64,000 nucleotides of DNA from Streptomyces sp. TS71-3. Its GTDB lineage: Bacteria > Actinomycetota > Actinomycetes > Streptomycetales > Streptomycetaceae. Within the stretch, counting starts at the first letter, position 1, and every line of letters begins with the position of its first letter. The stretch spans positions 5,391,001 through 5,455,000 of the forward strand of contig NZ_BNEL01000001.1 of NCBI RefSeq assembly GCF_018327685.1, in the 5' to 3' direction. The notes under the pieces are model-generated. The model was not told the origin of the DNA, ran no database searches, and saw only the letters and a list, made by a program, of their open reading frames with translations. Below are positions 18,116 to 26,315 of this stretch, piece by piece. The position numbers and the translations under genes were made by a program.

Positions 18116-18697
18116 ATGACGACTGGCGCACCGCCCCCGACCCACTCCGCAAGGCCCCGGCGTTCGCGTGTCCGTGCCGTGCTGCCGCTCGGCATCGCCG
18201 TCTGGGTGGTGCTGGAGATCTGGCTGCTGGTCCTGATCGGCGATGTGGCGGGCGGCTTCACCGTCTTCCTGCTCCTGATCGCCGGCGTGGTGGCCGGCGG
18301 TGCCGTGATCAAGCGGGCCGGCCGGCGGGCGTTCCGCAATCTGAACCGGACCATCCAGGCACAGCGGGGCGGCGCGGCGCCTGAAGGCGAGGAGCACACC
18401 GAGGGCAACGGCCTGCTGATGCTCGCCGGTCTGCTGCTGATCATTCCCGGCCCGATCTCCGACGTCCTCGGGCTGGTCCTGCTGGTTCCGCCGGTGCGCG
18501 GAGCCCTGGCGCGGCTCACCGAGCGGATGGTGGAGCGCAGGCTGACCAGAGCCGTGCCGGGCACCTGGGGCGGGGCCTTCCAGAAGGCCCGGATGCAGCA
18601 GCAGGACGGAAAGGTCGTGCCGGGTGAGGTGGTCCGCGACGACGAGCCGCACGACCAGCGCGGTGACTCGGGGCCGCGCCCGCCGCTCACGGGCTGA
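18116..18697 (+). CDS. fxsA: FxsA-family membrane protein
   Basis: Protein of 193 aa. Two N-terminal hydrophobic segments (VLPLGIAVWVVLEIWLLVLI and FTVFLLLIAGVVAGGAVIKR) and a third in LLMLAGLLLIIPGPISDVLG fit FxsA, known in E. coli as a suppressor of phage T7 exclusion by F. The C-terminal 40 residues are charged and polar. The ATG at 18116 follows CACACT by 6 bases, the same arrangement as the amidohydrolase gene, and probably gives a leaderless message. An in-frame upstream start at 18065 adds poor sequence. A perfect hairpin follows the stop. Confidence 0.88.
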   Translation: MTTGAPPPTHSARPRRSRVRAVLPLGIAVWVVLEIWLLVLIGDVAGGFTVFLLLIAGVVAGGAVIKRAGRRAFRNLNRTIQAQRGGAAPEGEEHTEGNGLLMLAGLLLIIPGPISDVLGLVLLVPPVRGALARLTERMVERRLTRAVPGTWGGAFQKARMQQQDGKVVPGEVVRDDEPHDQRGDSGPRPPLTG

Positions 18698-18735
18698 CGC
18701 CGAGTTCGCCGGCCGAGCCGGCACCGGGAACGCAT

Positions 18736-18777
18736 ACGGCCGCGGGCCGTGACCCGAAGGTCACGGCCCGCGGCCGT
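18736..18777. terminator. bidirectional terminator between fxsA and rbpA
   Basis: A perfect 19-bp stem closes on a CGAA tetraloop, with left arm beginning ACGGCCGCGGGCC. It is positioned between two convergent genes and lacks T-runs, so it may serve both strands. Confidence 0.85.
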
Positions 18778-18805
18778 GCACGTGCTCCACCCCCCGGTGG
18801 GGTTC

Positions 18806-19180
18806 TCAGGCGGACTTGCGGCTGTCCCGGGGATGGATGGCGATGTTCATCGCGCCTGAGCGCAGCACCGCCAGACGCTCCTCGAGAACCTCTTCGAGCT
18901 CCTCGCGGGTGCGCCGCTCCATCAGCATGTCCCAGTGCGTACGCGCGGGCTTCGCCTTCTTCTCCTCGGGGCCGTCACCGTCCACGAGGAGCGCCTGCGC
19001 CCCGCAGACCTTGCACTCCCACTCCGGCGGAATCTCCGCTTCGACAGAGAAGGGCATCTCGAAACGGTGCCCCTTCTCGCATGCGTACTCCACGGCCTGG
19101 CGCGGAGCCAGGTCGATGCCGCGGTCGGTCTCGTAGCTGGTCACCACGAGGCGCGTGCCGCGAAGAGCTCGCTCACTCAT
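18806..19180 (-). CDS. rbpA: RNA polymerase-binding protein RbpA
   Basis: Protein of 124 aa, the size of the Streptomyces coelicolor protein. It starts MSERALRGTRLVVTSYETDR. Zinc-type ligands Cys34, His38, Cys56 and Cys59 lie in YACEKGHRFEMPF and EWECKVCGAQ. The C-terminal sigma-interaction helix is in RTHWDMLMERRTREELEEVL. RbpA binds the vegetative sigma factor and core polymerase, stabilises open complexes and supports growth and rifampicin tolerance. The start has GGGAGG upstream. A sigma-R promoter about 60-90 bp upstream predicts induction by thiol oxidation, as known for rbpA. Confidence 0.97.
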   Translation of the reverse strand: MSERALRGTRLVVTSYETDRGIDLAPRQAVEYACEKGHRFEMPFSVEAEIPPEWECKVCGAQALLVDGDGPEEKKAKPARTHWDMLMERRTREELEEVLEERLAVLRSGAMNIAIHPRDSRKSA

Positions 19181-19241
19181 GAATCGTGCCTCCCGGGCTT
19201 GATGCCCACAGGACAGGTGTCGCTGTCGTCGTCATCCGGTC

Positions 19242-19267
19242 AACGTCCGGTCGGCGGTAAAGATTCC
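19242..19267 (-). promoter_or_regulatory. sigma-R-type promoter of rbpA
   Basis: On the minus strand GGAAT (19267-19263), 18 bases, then GTT (19244-19242): an exact match to the GGAAT-N18-GTT consensus of the thiol-oxidative-stress factor SigR. The start point would be near 19235, giving a leader of about 55 bases. Confidence 0.75.
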
Positions 19268-19410
19268 CGTTCAGGGTCATGCGTCGCCGTCGTAGCCGCA
19301 GCCTTGCCAACCAGTTCCGTACCCGCCGTCGCCCGGTTTGTCACATCTGACAGGAGATGTCACCCAGCGTTTCCGCTTCCTTGACGTGCAGTAACGGTAC
19401 GTCCAGCAGG

Positions 19411-19436
19411 CCAAAGGCGTACACTACCGGCCTTTG
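19411..19436 (-). terminator. inverted repeat downstream of the MFS gene
   Basis: CAAAGGC and GCCTTTG pair across an 11-base loop, about 10 bases after the MFS stop. Moderate strength; it could end the MFS transcript. The rest of 19268-19446 holds no supported gene. Confidence 0.35.
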
Positions 19437-19446
19437 CCCTCCGGTG

Positions 19447-20838
19447 TTAAATCCGCTCCGGTACCGGATTGCCCGCGGCCTGGATCGCGCGCCGTACCGG
19501 GACCCTCGCGAGCAGGGCGAATCCCAGCGCGAAGAAGACGATCAGCGACACGATCGCGGTCCGGTAGCTGCCGGTGAGCTGGTACGTCAGGCCGAAGAGC
19601 AGCGGTCCCACCCACGCGAGGCCGCGGTCGCTCACCTCGTAGGCGGAGAAGTACTCGGCCTCCTTGCCGCGCGGCACCAGGTGCGAGAAGAGCGAGCGGG
19701 AGAGCGCCTGGGTGCCGCCGAGCACCAGGCCGATGGCGGCGGCCAGCACGAAGAACCACACGGGGGCGCCCGCCGGCAGGAAGTATCCGGTCACCAGCGT
19801 CGCCGTCCAGGCCACCAGCGAGATGAGGATGGTGCGCCGCGCCCCGTAGGCGCGCGCCATCCGCCCCATCCCCAACGCCCCTCCGATCGCCAGCACCTGC
19901 ACCAGCAGCACCGCCATGATCAGCGTGGACTGGCTGAGGTCCAGTTCCTCGGCGCCGTAGACGGATGCCTGGGAGATGACCGTCTGGATGCCGTCGCTGT
20001 AGACCAGGTACGCCACGAGGAACGCGAAGGTGAGCGGGTGGTGGCGCATGTCCCGGACGGTCGCCGCCAGTTGCCGCCAGCCCTGCCCGCTCCCGGCCGC
20101 CGCGGGCCCCGCCTTCCGCCGGTCGCGCAGCCTGCGCAGCGGGATCACCGCGAAGCCGCCCCACCAGATGCCCGCCGTGGCCAGGCAGATCCGTACCGCC
20201 GTGCCCTCGGAGACGCCCAGGCTGTCGTGGGCCGTGAAGAGCAACAGGTCCACCAGGAGTACGAGTGCGCCGGAGGCGTAACCGAACGCCCAGCCCCTTG
20301 ACGAGACCGCGTCACGCTCCTCCGGCAGGGCTATCTGCGGCAGATAGGAGTTGTAGAGCGCCATGGAGACGGCGATCGAGGCGTTGGCGACGATCAGCAG
20401 CAGCCCGCCGAGGAGGTAGCGGTCGCCGTCCAGGAAGAACATGCCGGTGGTGGCGGCCGCGCCCAGGTAGGCGGCGGCCCCCATGAGGGGCTTCTTGCGC
20501 CCGGTCCGGTCGGCGGCCGAGCCCGCGAGCGGCATCACCAGGATCGCCAGGATGACGGAGGCGGACACGCAGTAGGGGAAGAAGGAGCCCGCCCGCACGG
20601 CCACCCCCAGCGGGTGCACGTAGCCGTGCGCGTCGGCCGCGGTCTTCGCCACGTCCGTCAGGTACGGGCCGAGGAACACGGTCAGGACGCTGGTCGAGTA
20701 GACCGAGCACGCCCAGTCGTAGAAGTACCAGCCGCGCTGCTGGCGCCGCCGGTCCGCCGCATCGGACGGGACGGCCTCCCCGTCGGGCGCGCTCCCGCCG
20801 CTCCCGCCCGCCGTGGTGTCCACGGTGTCGCTGCTCAC
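19447..20838 (-). CDS. MFS transporter of the UMF1/Atg22-like group
   Basis: Protein of 463 aa with 11-12 hydrophobic segments after a 35-residue charged N-terminal tail. WYFYDWACSVYSTSVLTVFL near the first helix is typical of the UMF1 family, where the Atg22 amino-acid effluxers belong. The A-loop reads GSAADRTGRKKPLM and the central repeat ends at GRMARAYGARRTIL. Transport direction and substrate are unknown. GTG start at 20838 with GAGAGG upstream. It precedes the glycerophosphodiesterase by 39 bp, read on the same strand, and may be cotranscribed. Confidence 0.88.
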   Translation of the reverse strand: MSSDTVDTTAGGSGGSAPDGEAVPSDAADRRRQQRGWYFYDWACSVYSTSVLTVFLGPYLTDVAKTAADAHGYVHPLGVAVRAGSFFPYCVSASVILAILVMPLAGSAADRTGRKKPLMGAAAYLGAAATTGMFFLDGDRYLLGGLLLIVANASIAVSMALYNSYLPQIALPEERDAVSSRGWAFGYASGALVLLVDLLLFTAHDSLGVSEGTAVRICLATAGIWWGGFAVIPLRRLRDRRKAGPAAAGSGQGWRQLAATVRDMRHHPLTFAFLVAYLVYSDGIQTVISQASVYGAEELDLSQSTLIMAVLLVQVLAIGGALGMGRMARAYGARRTILISLVAWTATLVTGYFLPAGAPVWFFVLAAAIGLVLGGTQALSRSLFSHLVPRGKEAEYFSAYEVSDRGLAWVGPLLFGLTYQLTGSYRTAIVSLIVFFALGFALLARVPVRRAIQAAGNPVPERI

Positions 20839-20877
20839 GCGCCCTCGCCTCTCCTCGGCCCCGTACCGAGGCAGCGG

Positions 20878-21645
20878 TCAGACCCAGCTGCCCCGGTCCT
20901 CGAGGACCGCACGCAACGTCTTGATCTGATCGGTCATGATGCCATCAACTCCGAGGTCCAGGAGCCGGTGCATCTCGTCCGGGTCGTCGATGGTCCACAC
21001 ATGGACGTGGAGGCCGCGGGCGTGCGCGGCGCGCACGAAGCCGCGGTCGACCACCCGCACCCCGGACTGGGCCACCGGCACCTGCGCGGCCACGGCCGAT
21101 CCCCGGGGGCCGGTCGGGAGCCCGTACGAGCGAAGCCGCAGGCCGAGCACGCCGAGGGTGCCCAGGGAGGTGGCGAGCCGGGGCCCTGCGATGCGCTGGG
21201 CGCGGGCGACGCGCGCCTCGGAGAAGGAGCCCACGCAGACGCGGTCCCACGCCTTGGTGCGCGCGATGACGTCCAGCAGCGGTTGCAGCGTGGGCTCCGC
21301 CTTCATGTCCACGTTCCAGCGCGCGTCGGGGAACGTCTCCAGCAGCTCCTCGAAGAGCGGCACGGGCTCGCTGCCCGCCACCCGCGCCTCGCGGACCGCG
21401 CTCCACGGCAGGTCGGCGATGCGCCCCGCGCCGTCGGTCATCCGGTCCAGGGTGTCGTCGTGGAAGGCGACCAGCACGCCGTCCGCGGTGGCGTGCACAT
21501 CGGTCTCGATGTAGCGGTACCCCGCGTCGACGGCCCGGCGGAACGCGGCCATGGTGTTCTCCAGGCCGTCGGCGGCCCCGCCGCGGTGGGCGAACGCGAT
21601 CGGGCCCGGGTGGTCCAGGTACGGGTGGCGTGTCTGCGTGGTCAC
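20878..21645 (-). CDS. glycerophosphodiester phosphodiesterase
   Basis: Protein of 255 aa with a complete GDPD barrel. FAHRGGAADGLENTMAAFRRA carries the catalytic His and Glu, IETDVHATADGVLVAFHDDTLDR adds the metal ligands and second His, and VDMKAEP, VHVWTIDDPDEM and GVDGIMTDQ close the site. It hydrolyses deacylated phospholipids to glycerol-3-phosphate and an alcohol. No signal peptide, so it is cytosolic. The GTG start at 21645 follows CATACT by 6 bases with no ribosome site, indicating a leaderless transcript. Confidence 0.93.
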   Translation of the reverse strand: MTTQTRHPYLDHPGPIAFAHRGGAADGLENTMAAFRRAVDAGYRYIETDVHATADGVLVAFHDDTLDRMTDGAGRIADLPWSAVREARVAGSEPVPLFEELLETFPDARWNVDMKAEPTLQPLLDVIARTKAWDRVCVGSFSEARVARAQRIAGPRLATSLGTLGVLGLRLRSYGLPTGPRGSAVAAQVPVAQSGVRVVDRGFVRAAHARGLHVHVWTIDDPDEMHRLLDLGVDGIMTDQIKTLRAVLEDRGSWV

Positions 21646-22009
21646 CGCCGCAGTATGGCGCCCTCCGGTGACCCCTCGGCGACGACCGTGCTTCAGGTGG
21701 ATGCCGTGTGGGCGGCGATGCGAGTTCGTCGAACCACCCGCCCTTGGGCGCCTCTTCCGGGTTGCGCTTTACGGATCGCCCTCTCCGGTCGCCGTTTCAC
21801 GCGCCTCAGCCGGCCGATCCGTCTGTGCGCACTCCCCCGAGGGCCGGGCCGGAGCCGGAGGGGCCGGACCGGACCGGACACGAAGGGTCGGACCAGAGCC
21901 GGGAAGGCCTTGTCGGGCGCCGAAAGCCCGCATCGGACGTGGTCGGTTCGACCTGTGGCCATAATGGACTGGTGTACGCCATGCTGTGGCGTGGAAGGTG
22001 GAGCCATTC
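21646..22009. other. regulatory region between divergent GDPD and MocR genes
   Basis: 364 bp. It holds the -10 of the leaderless GDPD gene (AGTATG on the plus strand at 21652-21657) and a CATAAT -10-like hexamer at 21960-21965 in front of the MocR unit. Open frames across it have no protein features. Confidence 0.45.
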
Positions 22010-22036
22010 ATGGCCAATTTCGAGAAGGTGGACTGA
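22010..22036 (+). CDS. candidate 8-codon leader ORF before the MocR gene
   Basis: ATG at 22010 with GGAAGGTGGAG upstream reads MANFEKVD and stops at 22034-22036, five bases before the GTG of the MocR gene. The stop region also contains the only ribosome-site-like sequence (GAGAAGGTGG) for the large gene, so translation of the two may be coupled. Confidence 0.35.
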   Translation: MANFEKVD

Positions 22037-22041
22037 TCGCC

Positions 22042-23541
22042 GTGGCGCAGTGGACTTCAGCCGTGGGCTCACCCCAACTGGCCCGGCTGCTCGGCTCCCA
22101 GCAGGCCAGGCCCGCGGGCCCCGCCGCCCGGCGGCCGCCCGCCTACCGCGCGCTCGCCGACGGCATCCGGCTGCTCGTCCTTGAGGGACGCGTCCCGGTG
22201 GCGGCCCGGCTGCCGGCCGAGCGGGAGCTCGCGCTCGCGCTCTCCGTCAGCCGCACCACCGTCGCCGCAGCCTACGAGGAGTTGCGCACCGAGGGGTTCC
22301 TGGAGTCCCGCAGGGGCGCGGGGAGCTGGACCGCGGTGCCGGCGGGAAACCCGCTGCCGGCACGCGGCCTGGAGCCGTTGCCGCCCGAGGCGCTCGGCTC
22401 GGTGATCGACCTGGGCTGTGCCGCGCTGCCCGCCCCGGAGCCCTGGCTCACCCGGGCCGTGCAGGGCGCCCTGGAGGAGCTGCCCCCGTACGCGCACACG
22501 CACGGCGACTACCCGGCCGGACTGCCCGCGCTGCGCGAGATGCTCGCCGAGCGCTACACCGCCCGGGGGGTGCCCACCATGCCGGAGCAGATCATGGTGA
22601 CCACCGGCGCCATGGGGGCCATCGACGCCATCTGCCACCTCTTTTCTGGACGCGGCGAGCGGATCGCCGTGGAGTCGCCGAGCTACGCCAACATCCTCCA
22701 GCTGATGCGTGAGGCGGGCGCCCGGCTCGTGCCGGTCGCGATGGCCGAGGGGCTGGCCGGGTGGGACCTGGAGCGGTGGCGGCAGGTGCTGCGGGACGCG
22801 GCGCCGCGACTCGCCTACGTGGTGGCCGACTTCCACAATCCGACCGGGGCCCTGGCCGACGAGGACCAGCGCCGCCGCATGGTCGATGCGGCCCGCTCCG
22901 CGGGCACCGTCCTGGTGGTCGACGAGACGATGAGGGAGCTGACGCTCGACGAGGGCCTGACCGTGCCGCGCCCGGTCTGCGGCTTCGACCCCGCGGGCGC
23001 CACGGTCATCACGGTCGGGTCCGCGAGCAAGGCGTTCTGGGCCGGGATGCGCATCGGCTGGGTGCGCGCGGCGCCCGATGTCATCCGCAGCCTGATCGCG
23101 GCCCGCGCCTACGCGGACCTGGGCACCCCCGTGCTGGAGCAGCTCGCCGTGAACTGGCTGCTCAGCACGGGAGGCTGGCAGGAGGCCCTGGGCATCCGGC
23201 GCGCCCAGGCGAGGGAGAACCGGGACGCGCTGGTCGCCGCTCTCCGCCGCGAGCTGCCCGACTGGGAGTTCGAGGTGCCCTCCGGCGGGCTCACCCTCTG
23301 GGTGCGCACCGGCGGAGTGTCGGGGTCGCGCCTCGCCGAGGTCGCGGAACGGGTCGGCGTCCGCGTGCCGTCCGGGCCGCGGTTCGGGGTGGACGGCGCC
23401 TTCGAGGGGTTCGTGCGGCTGCCGTTCACCGTCGGCGGCGCGGTCGCCGAGGAGGCCGCCGTGCGCCTCGCGTCCGCGGCCCGCCTCGTCGCCGAGGGCG
23501 CGGGCGGCGGGGCCGACGCGCCGAGGACGTTCGTGGCCTGA
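22042..23541 (+). CDS. MocR-type regulator (GntR wHTH fused to aminotransferase fold)
   Basis: Protein of 499 aa. A GntR winged helix lies near 25-95 (AYRALADGIRLLVLEGRVPV, then RLPAERELALALSVSRTTVA and AAYEELRTEGFLESRRGAGSW). A class I aminotransferase domain fills the rest: DFHNPTGALADEDQRRR and the PLP-binding lysine Lys330 in VGSASKAFWAGMRIGW. MocR proteins use PLP or an amino compound as effector and usually regulate a neighbouring gene. GTG start at 22042 with GAAGGTGG about 10 bases upstream. The target is not evident: the divergent neighbour is a GDPD. The effector cannot be inferred. Confidence 0.9.
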   Translation: MAQWTSAVGSPQLARLLGSQQARPAGPAARRPPAYRALADGIRLLVLEGRVPVAARLPAERELALALSVSRTTVAAAYEELRTEGFLESRRGAGSWTAVPAGNPLPARGLEPLPPEALGSVIDLGCAALPAPEPWLTRAVQGALEELPPYAHTHGDYPAGLPALREMLAERYTARGVPTMPEQIMVTTGAMGAIDAICHLFSGRGERIAVESPSYANILQLMREAGARLVPVAMAEGLAGWDLERWRQVLRDAAPRLAYVVADFHNPTGALADEDQRRRMVDAARSAGTVLVVDETMRELTLDEGLTVPRPVCGFDPAGATVITVGSASKAFWAGMRIGWVRAAPDVIRSLIAARAYADLGTPVLEQLAVNWLLSTGGWQEALGIRRAQARENRDALVAALRRELPDWEFEVPSGGLTLWVRTGGVSGSRLAEVAERVGVRVPSGPRFGVDGAFEGFVRLPFTVGGAVAEEAAVRLASAARLVAEGAGGGADAPRTFVA

Positions 23542-23660
23542 CGCCTCGGGTCGCCTGAACCTCGGGTCGCCTGACGCCCTAAGGGGTCCTTGCACTGTGC
23601 CCGCCCGGGTCGCGCGGCCTGGCACCGCACCTCGCCGCGTTGCCGGAAAGCCCTGGTAGC

Positions 23661-23704
23661 TCCTCCCCCTCTCTCGACTTCGCTCGAGCGGGGGACCCCC
23701 ATCG
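23661..23704. repeat. interspersed palindromic intergenic element
   Basis: A CTCGA/TCGAG stem around CTTCGC is flanked by CCCCC on the left and GGGGG then ACCCCC on the right. I recall near-identical intergenic elements scattered in Streptomyces genomes; copy number cannot be tested here. The remaining 23542-23777 holds nothing else recognisable. Confidence 0.5.
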
Positions 23705-23777
23705 AGGACTCTCCGGCGCCTTGCGATGCACGGCACCAGACCACGCGACCTATCGGACGCTCATGGTGCAAGCACCC

Positions 23778-25373
23778 CTAAGTCCGGTGCTCCGACGCCA
23801 CGGCGCCGAGGCCGCCGGCAACGGCTCCGCTGCCGGGAAGGCGCTTGGTTGCCGCACCGTGCATGACCCGCTGGGGGAGCAGGTCCAGCACCGCCTGCCG
23901 GTGCACCGCGTCCACCCCGCCGTCGTACGGGTCCGGGGTCGACGGGACCTGGAGCCGCAGCACCGGACCGGTGCCCAGGCGCGCGTATCCGCGGCCGGGC
24001 GGCACGTGGTGGGCGGGCGTGGTGCCCGGCGGCGCGCCGAGCGCGTCCTCGACCACGTCCACCGGGGCCGGGCCGAGCACCACGCGCGCGCGTGCGTACT
24101 GCCACAGCAGCGGCGCGAGGGTGTCCAGGGCGTCCGTGCGCTCGCCGACGACGACCGTCACCTGAGCGGTGCGGCCGTACCGCAGGGGGACCTGGAGCAG
24201 CGACTGCGGATCCGGGCGCCCGTCGGCGGCGGCGATGTCGGACAGCGGTACGGGACGGTCCAGCAGTACCCAGAGCGGGCGCACGGCGTCGGCGGGCGGC
24301 TGGAGGCCCGCCTGCCGCGCGTCGTTCAGGGCGATCAGCCGGCGCCGGGTCTCGTGCCCCACCCACTCCAGGGCCGCCAGCGCACTGCTGAGCCCGCACT
24401 CCACCCCCAGCACCCCGGCCCTGCCCGCCAGGAAGGCGTACTCGCCCGCGCCGCCGCCGTCGACGACGAGCACGTCGCCGTCCCGGAGCGCCTGCAAGGC
24501 GAGCGAGCGCAGCAGCGTCGTCGTGCCGCAGCCCGGCACGCCCGCCGCCAGCAGGTGGGGCTCCGCGCCCGCCCCGTCCGCGTGCCACACGACGGGTGGC
24601 CGGTCGTACTCCCAGGCGCCGTCCATCACGCGCAGCGTCCAGGGGACGGCGGTGGAGTCGGTGAAGCCCAGCAGGGTCTCGCCGGGCGCGGTGCGGAAGC
24701 GCTGCGCCGCGACGCCGGTCGGCAGCGGCGGCAGCACGGTGACCGTGAGCTCGTTGACCTCCACGTCCCACAGGAAGTGGTACTCGTGGCCCCGCCCGGA
24801 CTTGGCGTGCACGAGACGCTCCACGCACGCGCGTGCCTCCACCTCGCCGTCCGTGAAGGACGCGGGGTAGCACATGACCACCCGGGACAGGTCTCCGTCC
24901 TCGTCGAACTCGCGGAACGGGAAGGCCCGCTCCCAGGTGCCGCCGTGCGTGTACAGGGGGTCCGGGTCCTCGGGATGCCAGAAGTACGGCACGAGGGCCT
25001 CGTAGAGGATGGACAGCCGCCGGCCTTGGGCCTCGTCGTCCGGCTCGGGCCGCGATGCCCGGGGCCCGCCGCGGCCGTACCAGACCGCCGCCCCGGTCAC
25101 GGCCGCGAGGGCGAGCAGCGGTCCGAACGGGGCGAGCGCCACGATCAGCACGGCGGAGCCGGCCAGGAACAGCACGGGCCCGCGCCGGTCCCTGGGAGTC
25201 CCGGCCCAGCCGCGGCGGCCGGCCTCGGCCAGCCGGTACAGGCCCCGCGCGAAGGTGACGAGGGGGCGCAGGACGTCGCTCGCTCCCAGAGCCGTCGCGC
25301 GCGCCCGCTCCCGGCTCCGGAAGAGTGTGGTTCTCCCGCTGCGCAGGACACGGGGGAGGGGGCGCCGGGCCAC
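23778..25373 (-). CDS. FtsK/TraB-like P-loop membrane protein with non-canonical Walker A
   Basis: Protein of 531 aa, function unknown. A basic N-terminus is followed by two membrane helices (about 66-97), then a cytoplasmic region. The ATPase-like core has GVPGCGTTTLLRSLALQAL at 278-296. In a canonical Walker A the residue before Ser/Thr is Lys; here it is Thr. DVLVVDGGGAGEYAFLAG follows, and PLWVLLDRPVPLSDIAAADG looks like Walker B without the acidic pair. The topology (two helices, soluble ATPase domain) resembles actinomycete FtsK/TraB DNA pumps. GTG or ATG start not decisive; the chosen one keeps the basic N-terminus. A 64-aa membrane protein is encoded 40 bp upstream, apparently in one operon. 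Confidence 0.7.
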   Translation of the reverse strand: MARRPLPRVLRSGRTTLFRSRERARATALGASDVLRPLVTFARGLYRLAEAGRRGWAGTPRDRRGPVLFLAGSAVLIVALAPFGPLLALAAVTGAAVWYGRGGPRASRPEPDDEAQGRRLSILYEALVPYFWHPEDPDPLYTHGGTWERAFPFREFDEDGDLSRVVMCYPASFTDGEVEARACVERLVHAKSGRGHEYHFLWDVEVNELTVTVLPPLPTGVAAQRFRTAPGETLLGFTDSTAVPWTLRVMDGAWEYDRPPVVWHADGAGAEPHLLAAGVPGCGTTTLLRSLALQALRDGDVLVVDGGGAGEYAFLAGRAGVLGVECGLSSALAALEWVGHETRRRLIALNDARQAGLQPPADAVRPLWVLLDRPVPLSDIAAADGRPDPQSLLQVPLRYGRTAQVTVVVGERTDALDTLAPLLWQYARARVVLGPAPVDVVEDALGAPPGTTPAHHVPPGRGYARLGTGPVLRLQVPSTPDPYDGGVDAVHRQAVLDLLPQRVMHGAATKRLPGSGAVAGGLGAVASEHRT

Positions 25374-25413
25374 GTCGACCTCCTGGGGCGGCGTCGGAGC
25401 GGGGGACCGTGTG

Positions 25414-25608
25414 TCAGAACTTGATGCCGCTGATCAGACCGGCCAGGCTCGCGCCCCCGGCGTGGATGCTCGGCGCGATGGCGGTGCCCGCCAGGTAGAA
25501 GCCGAAGAGGGAGCAGACCAGCGCGTGGGAGATCTTCAGTCCGTCCTTGCGGAAGAAGAGGAAGACGATGATGCCGAGCAGCAGCGCGCCGGAGATGCTG
25601 AGGATCAT
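25414..25608 (-). CDS. 64-aa two-helix membrane protein
   Basis: Short protein with two hydrophobic segments: ILSISGALLLGIIVFLFF (2-19) and ISHALVCSLFGFYLAGTAIA (26-45), separated by the basic RKDGLK, and ending in GGASLAGLISGIKF. ATG at 25608 has AGGAGA 7 bases upstream, a clear start. It is the first gene of a pair with the FtsK-like protein, so a membrane partner or spread-type (SpdB-like) role is plausible but unproven. The longer frame from 25812 is a read-through of non-coding DNA. Confidence 0.75.
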   Translation of the reverse strand: MILSISGALLLGIIVFLFFRKDGLKISHALVCSLFGFYLAGTAIAPSIHAGGASLAGLISGIKF

Positions 25609-25922
25609 ATGGGTTCTCCTGTCGAGGACACCTGTAGTGAGTGCTCCAAGGCTCACAGGTCGTATCCATATGACAAAAGGTGCAATTGAGTGAAAAGACC
25701 TCACCCCGCTCCGTGGTGCGGCGTGTTGCCCCGCCACCGCGTCCCGCCGGGCGCACCGGCCGGCGGCATGGGGTGATCTTCGCTCCGAGGGTGCCCGGTT
25801 CGGTGCCGCCACGGGCAGTACCCTGGCGATTCACTCGTACGACACTCCGTCGCACGGGTGTCCTGCCGCACCGCGGCGGCCGTCCCCAGGCGCTGCGCAC
25901 ATGATGGAAGGGCGTACCGCAC

Positions 25923-26315
25923 ATGAGTGAAGCCCCGGACCCGGAGGTCGTGGAGCTCGCCACCAAGATCTTCGATCTGGCACGCCAGGGCGAGACCGAG
26001 GCGCTCGCCGCCTACGTCGACGCGGGCGTCCCCGCGAACCTCACCAACGACCGCGGCGACTCCCTCGTCATGCTCGCCGCCTACCACGGCCACGCCGGCA
26101 CCGTCCGGGCCCTGCTGGACCGCGGAGCCACCCCGGACCAGGCCAACGACCGCGGCCAGACCCCGCTGGCCGGCGCCGTCTTCAAGGGCGAGGACGCGGT
26201 GATCAGGGTCCTTCTCGACGCCGGTGCCGACGCCTCCGCGGGCACCCCCTCGGCGCGGGACACCGCGCGGATGTTCGGCAAGACCGACCTGCTCGCACTG
26301 TTCGGCGACGGCTGA
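25923..26315 (+). CDS. ankyrin-repeat protein
   Basis: Protein of 130 aa. After an N-terminal helix (PEVVELATKIFDLARQGETE) three ankyrin repeats follow: ALAAYVDAGVPANLTNDRGD; SLVMLAAYHGHAGTVRALLD and RGATPDQANDRGQ; TPLAGAVFKGEDAVIRVLLD followed by AGADAS. The tail ARMFGKTDLLALFGDG caps the stack. Such small ankyrin proteins are cytosolic binding modules. ATG at 25923 with GGAAGGG about 10 bases upstream. Partner unknown; the next gene also encodes a helical-repeat protein. Confidence 0.9.
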   Translation: MSEAPDPEVVELATKIFDLARQGETEALAAYVDAGVPANLTNDRGDSLVMLAAYHGHAGTVRALLDRGATPDQANDRGQTPLAGAVFKGEDAVIRVLLDAGADASAGTPSARDTARMFGKTDLLALFGDG

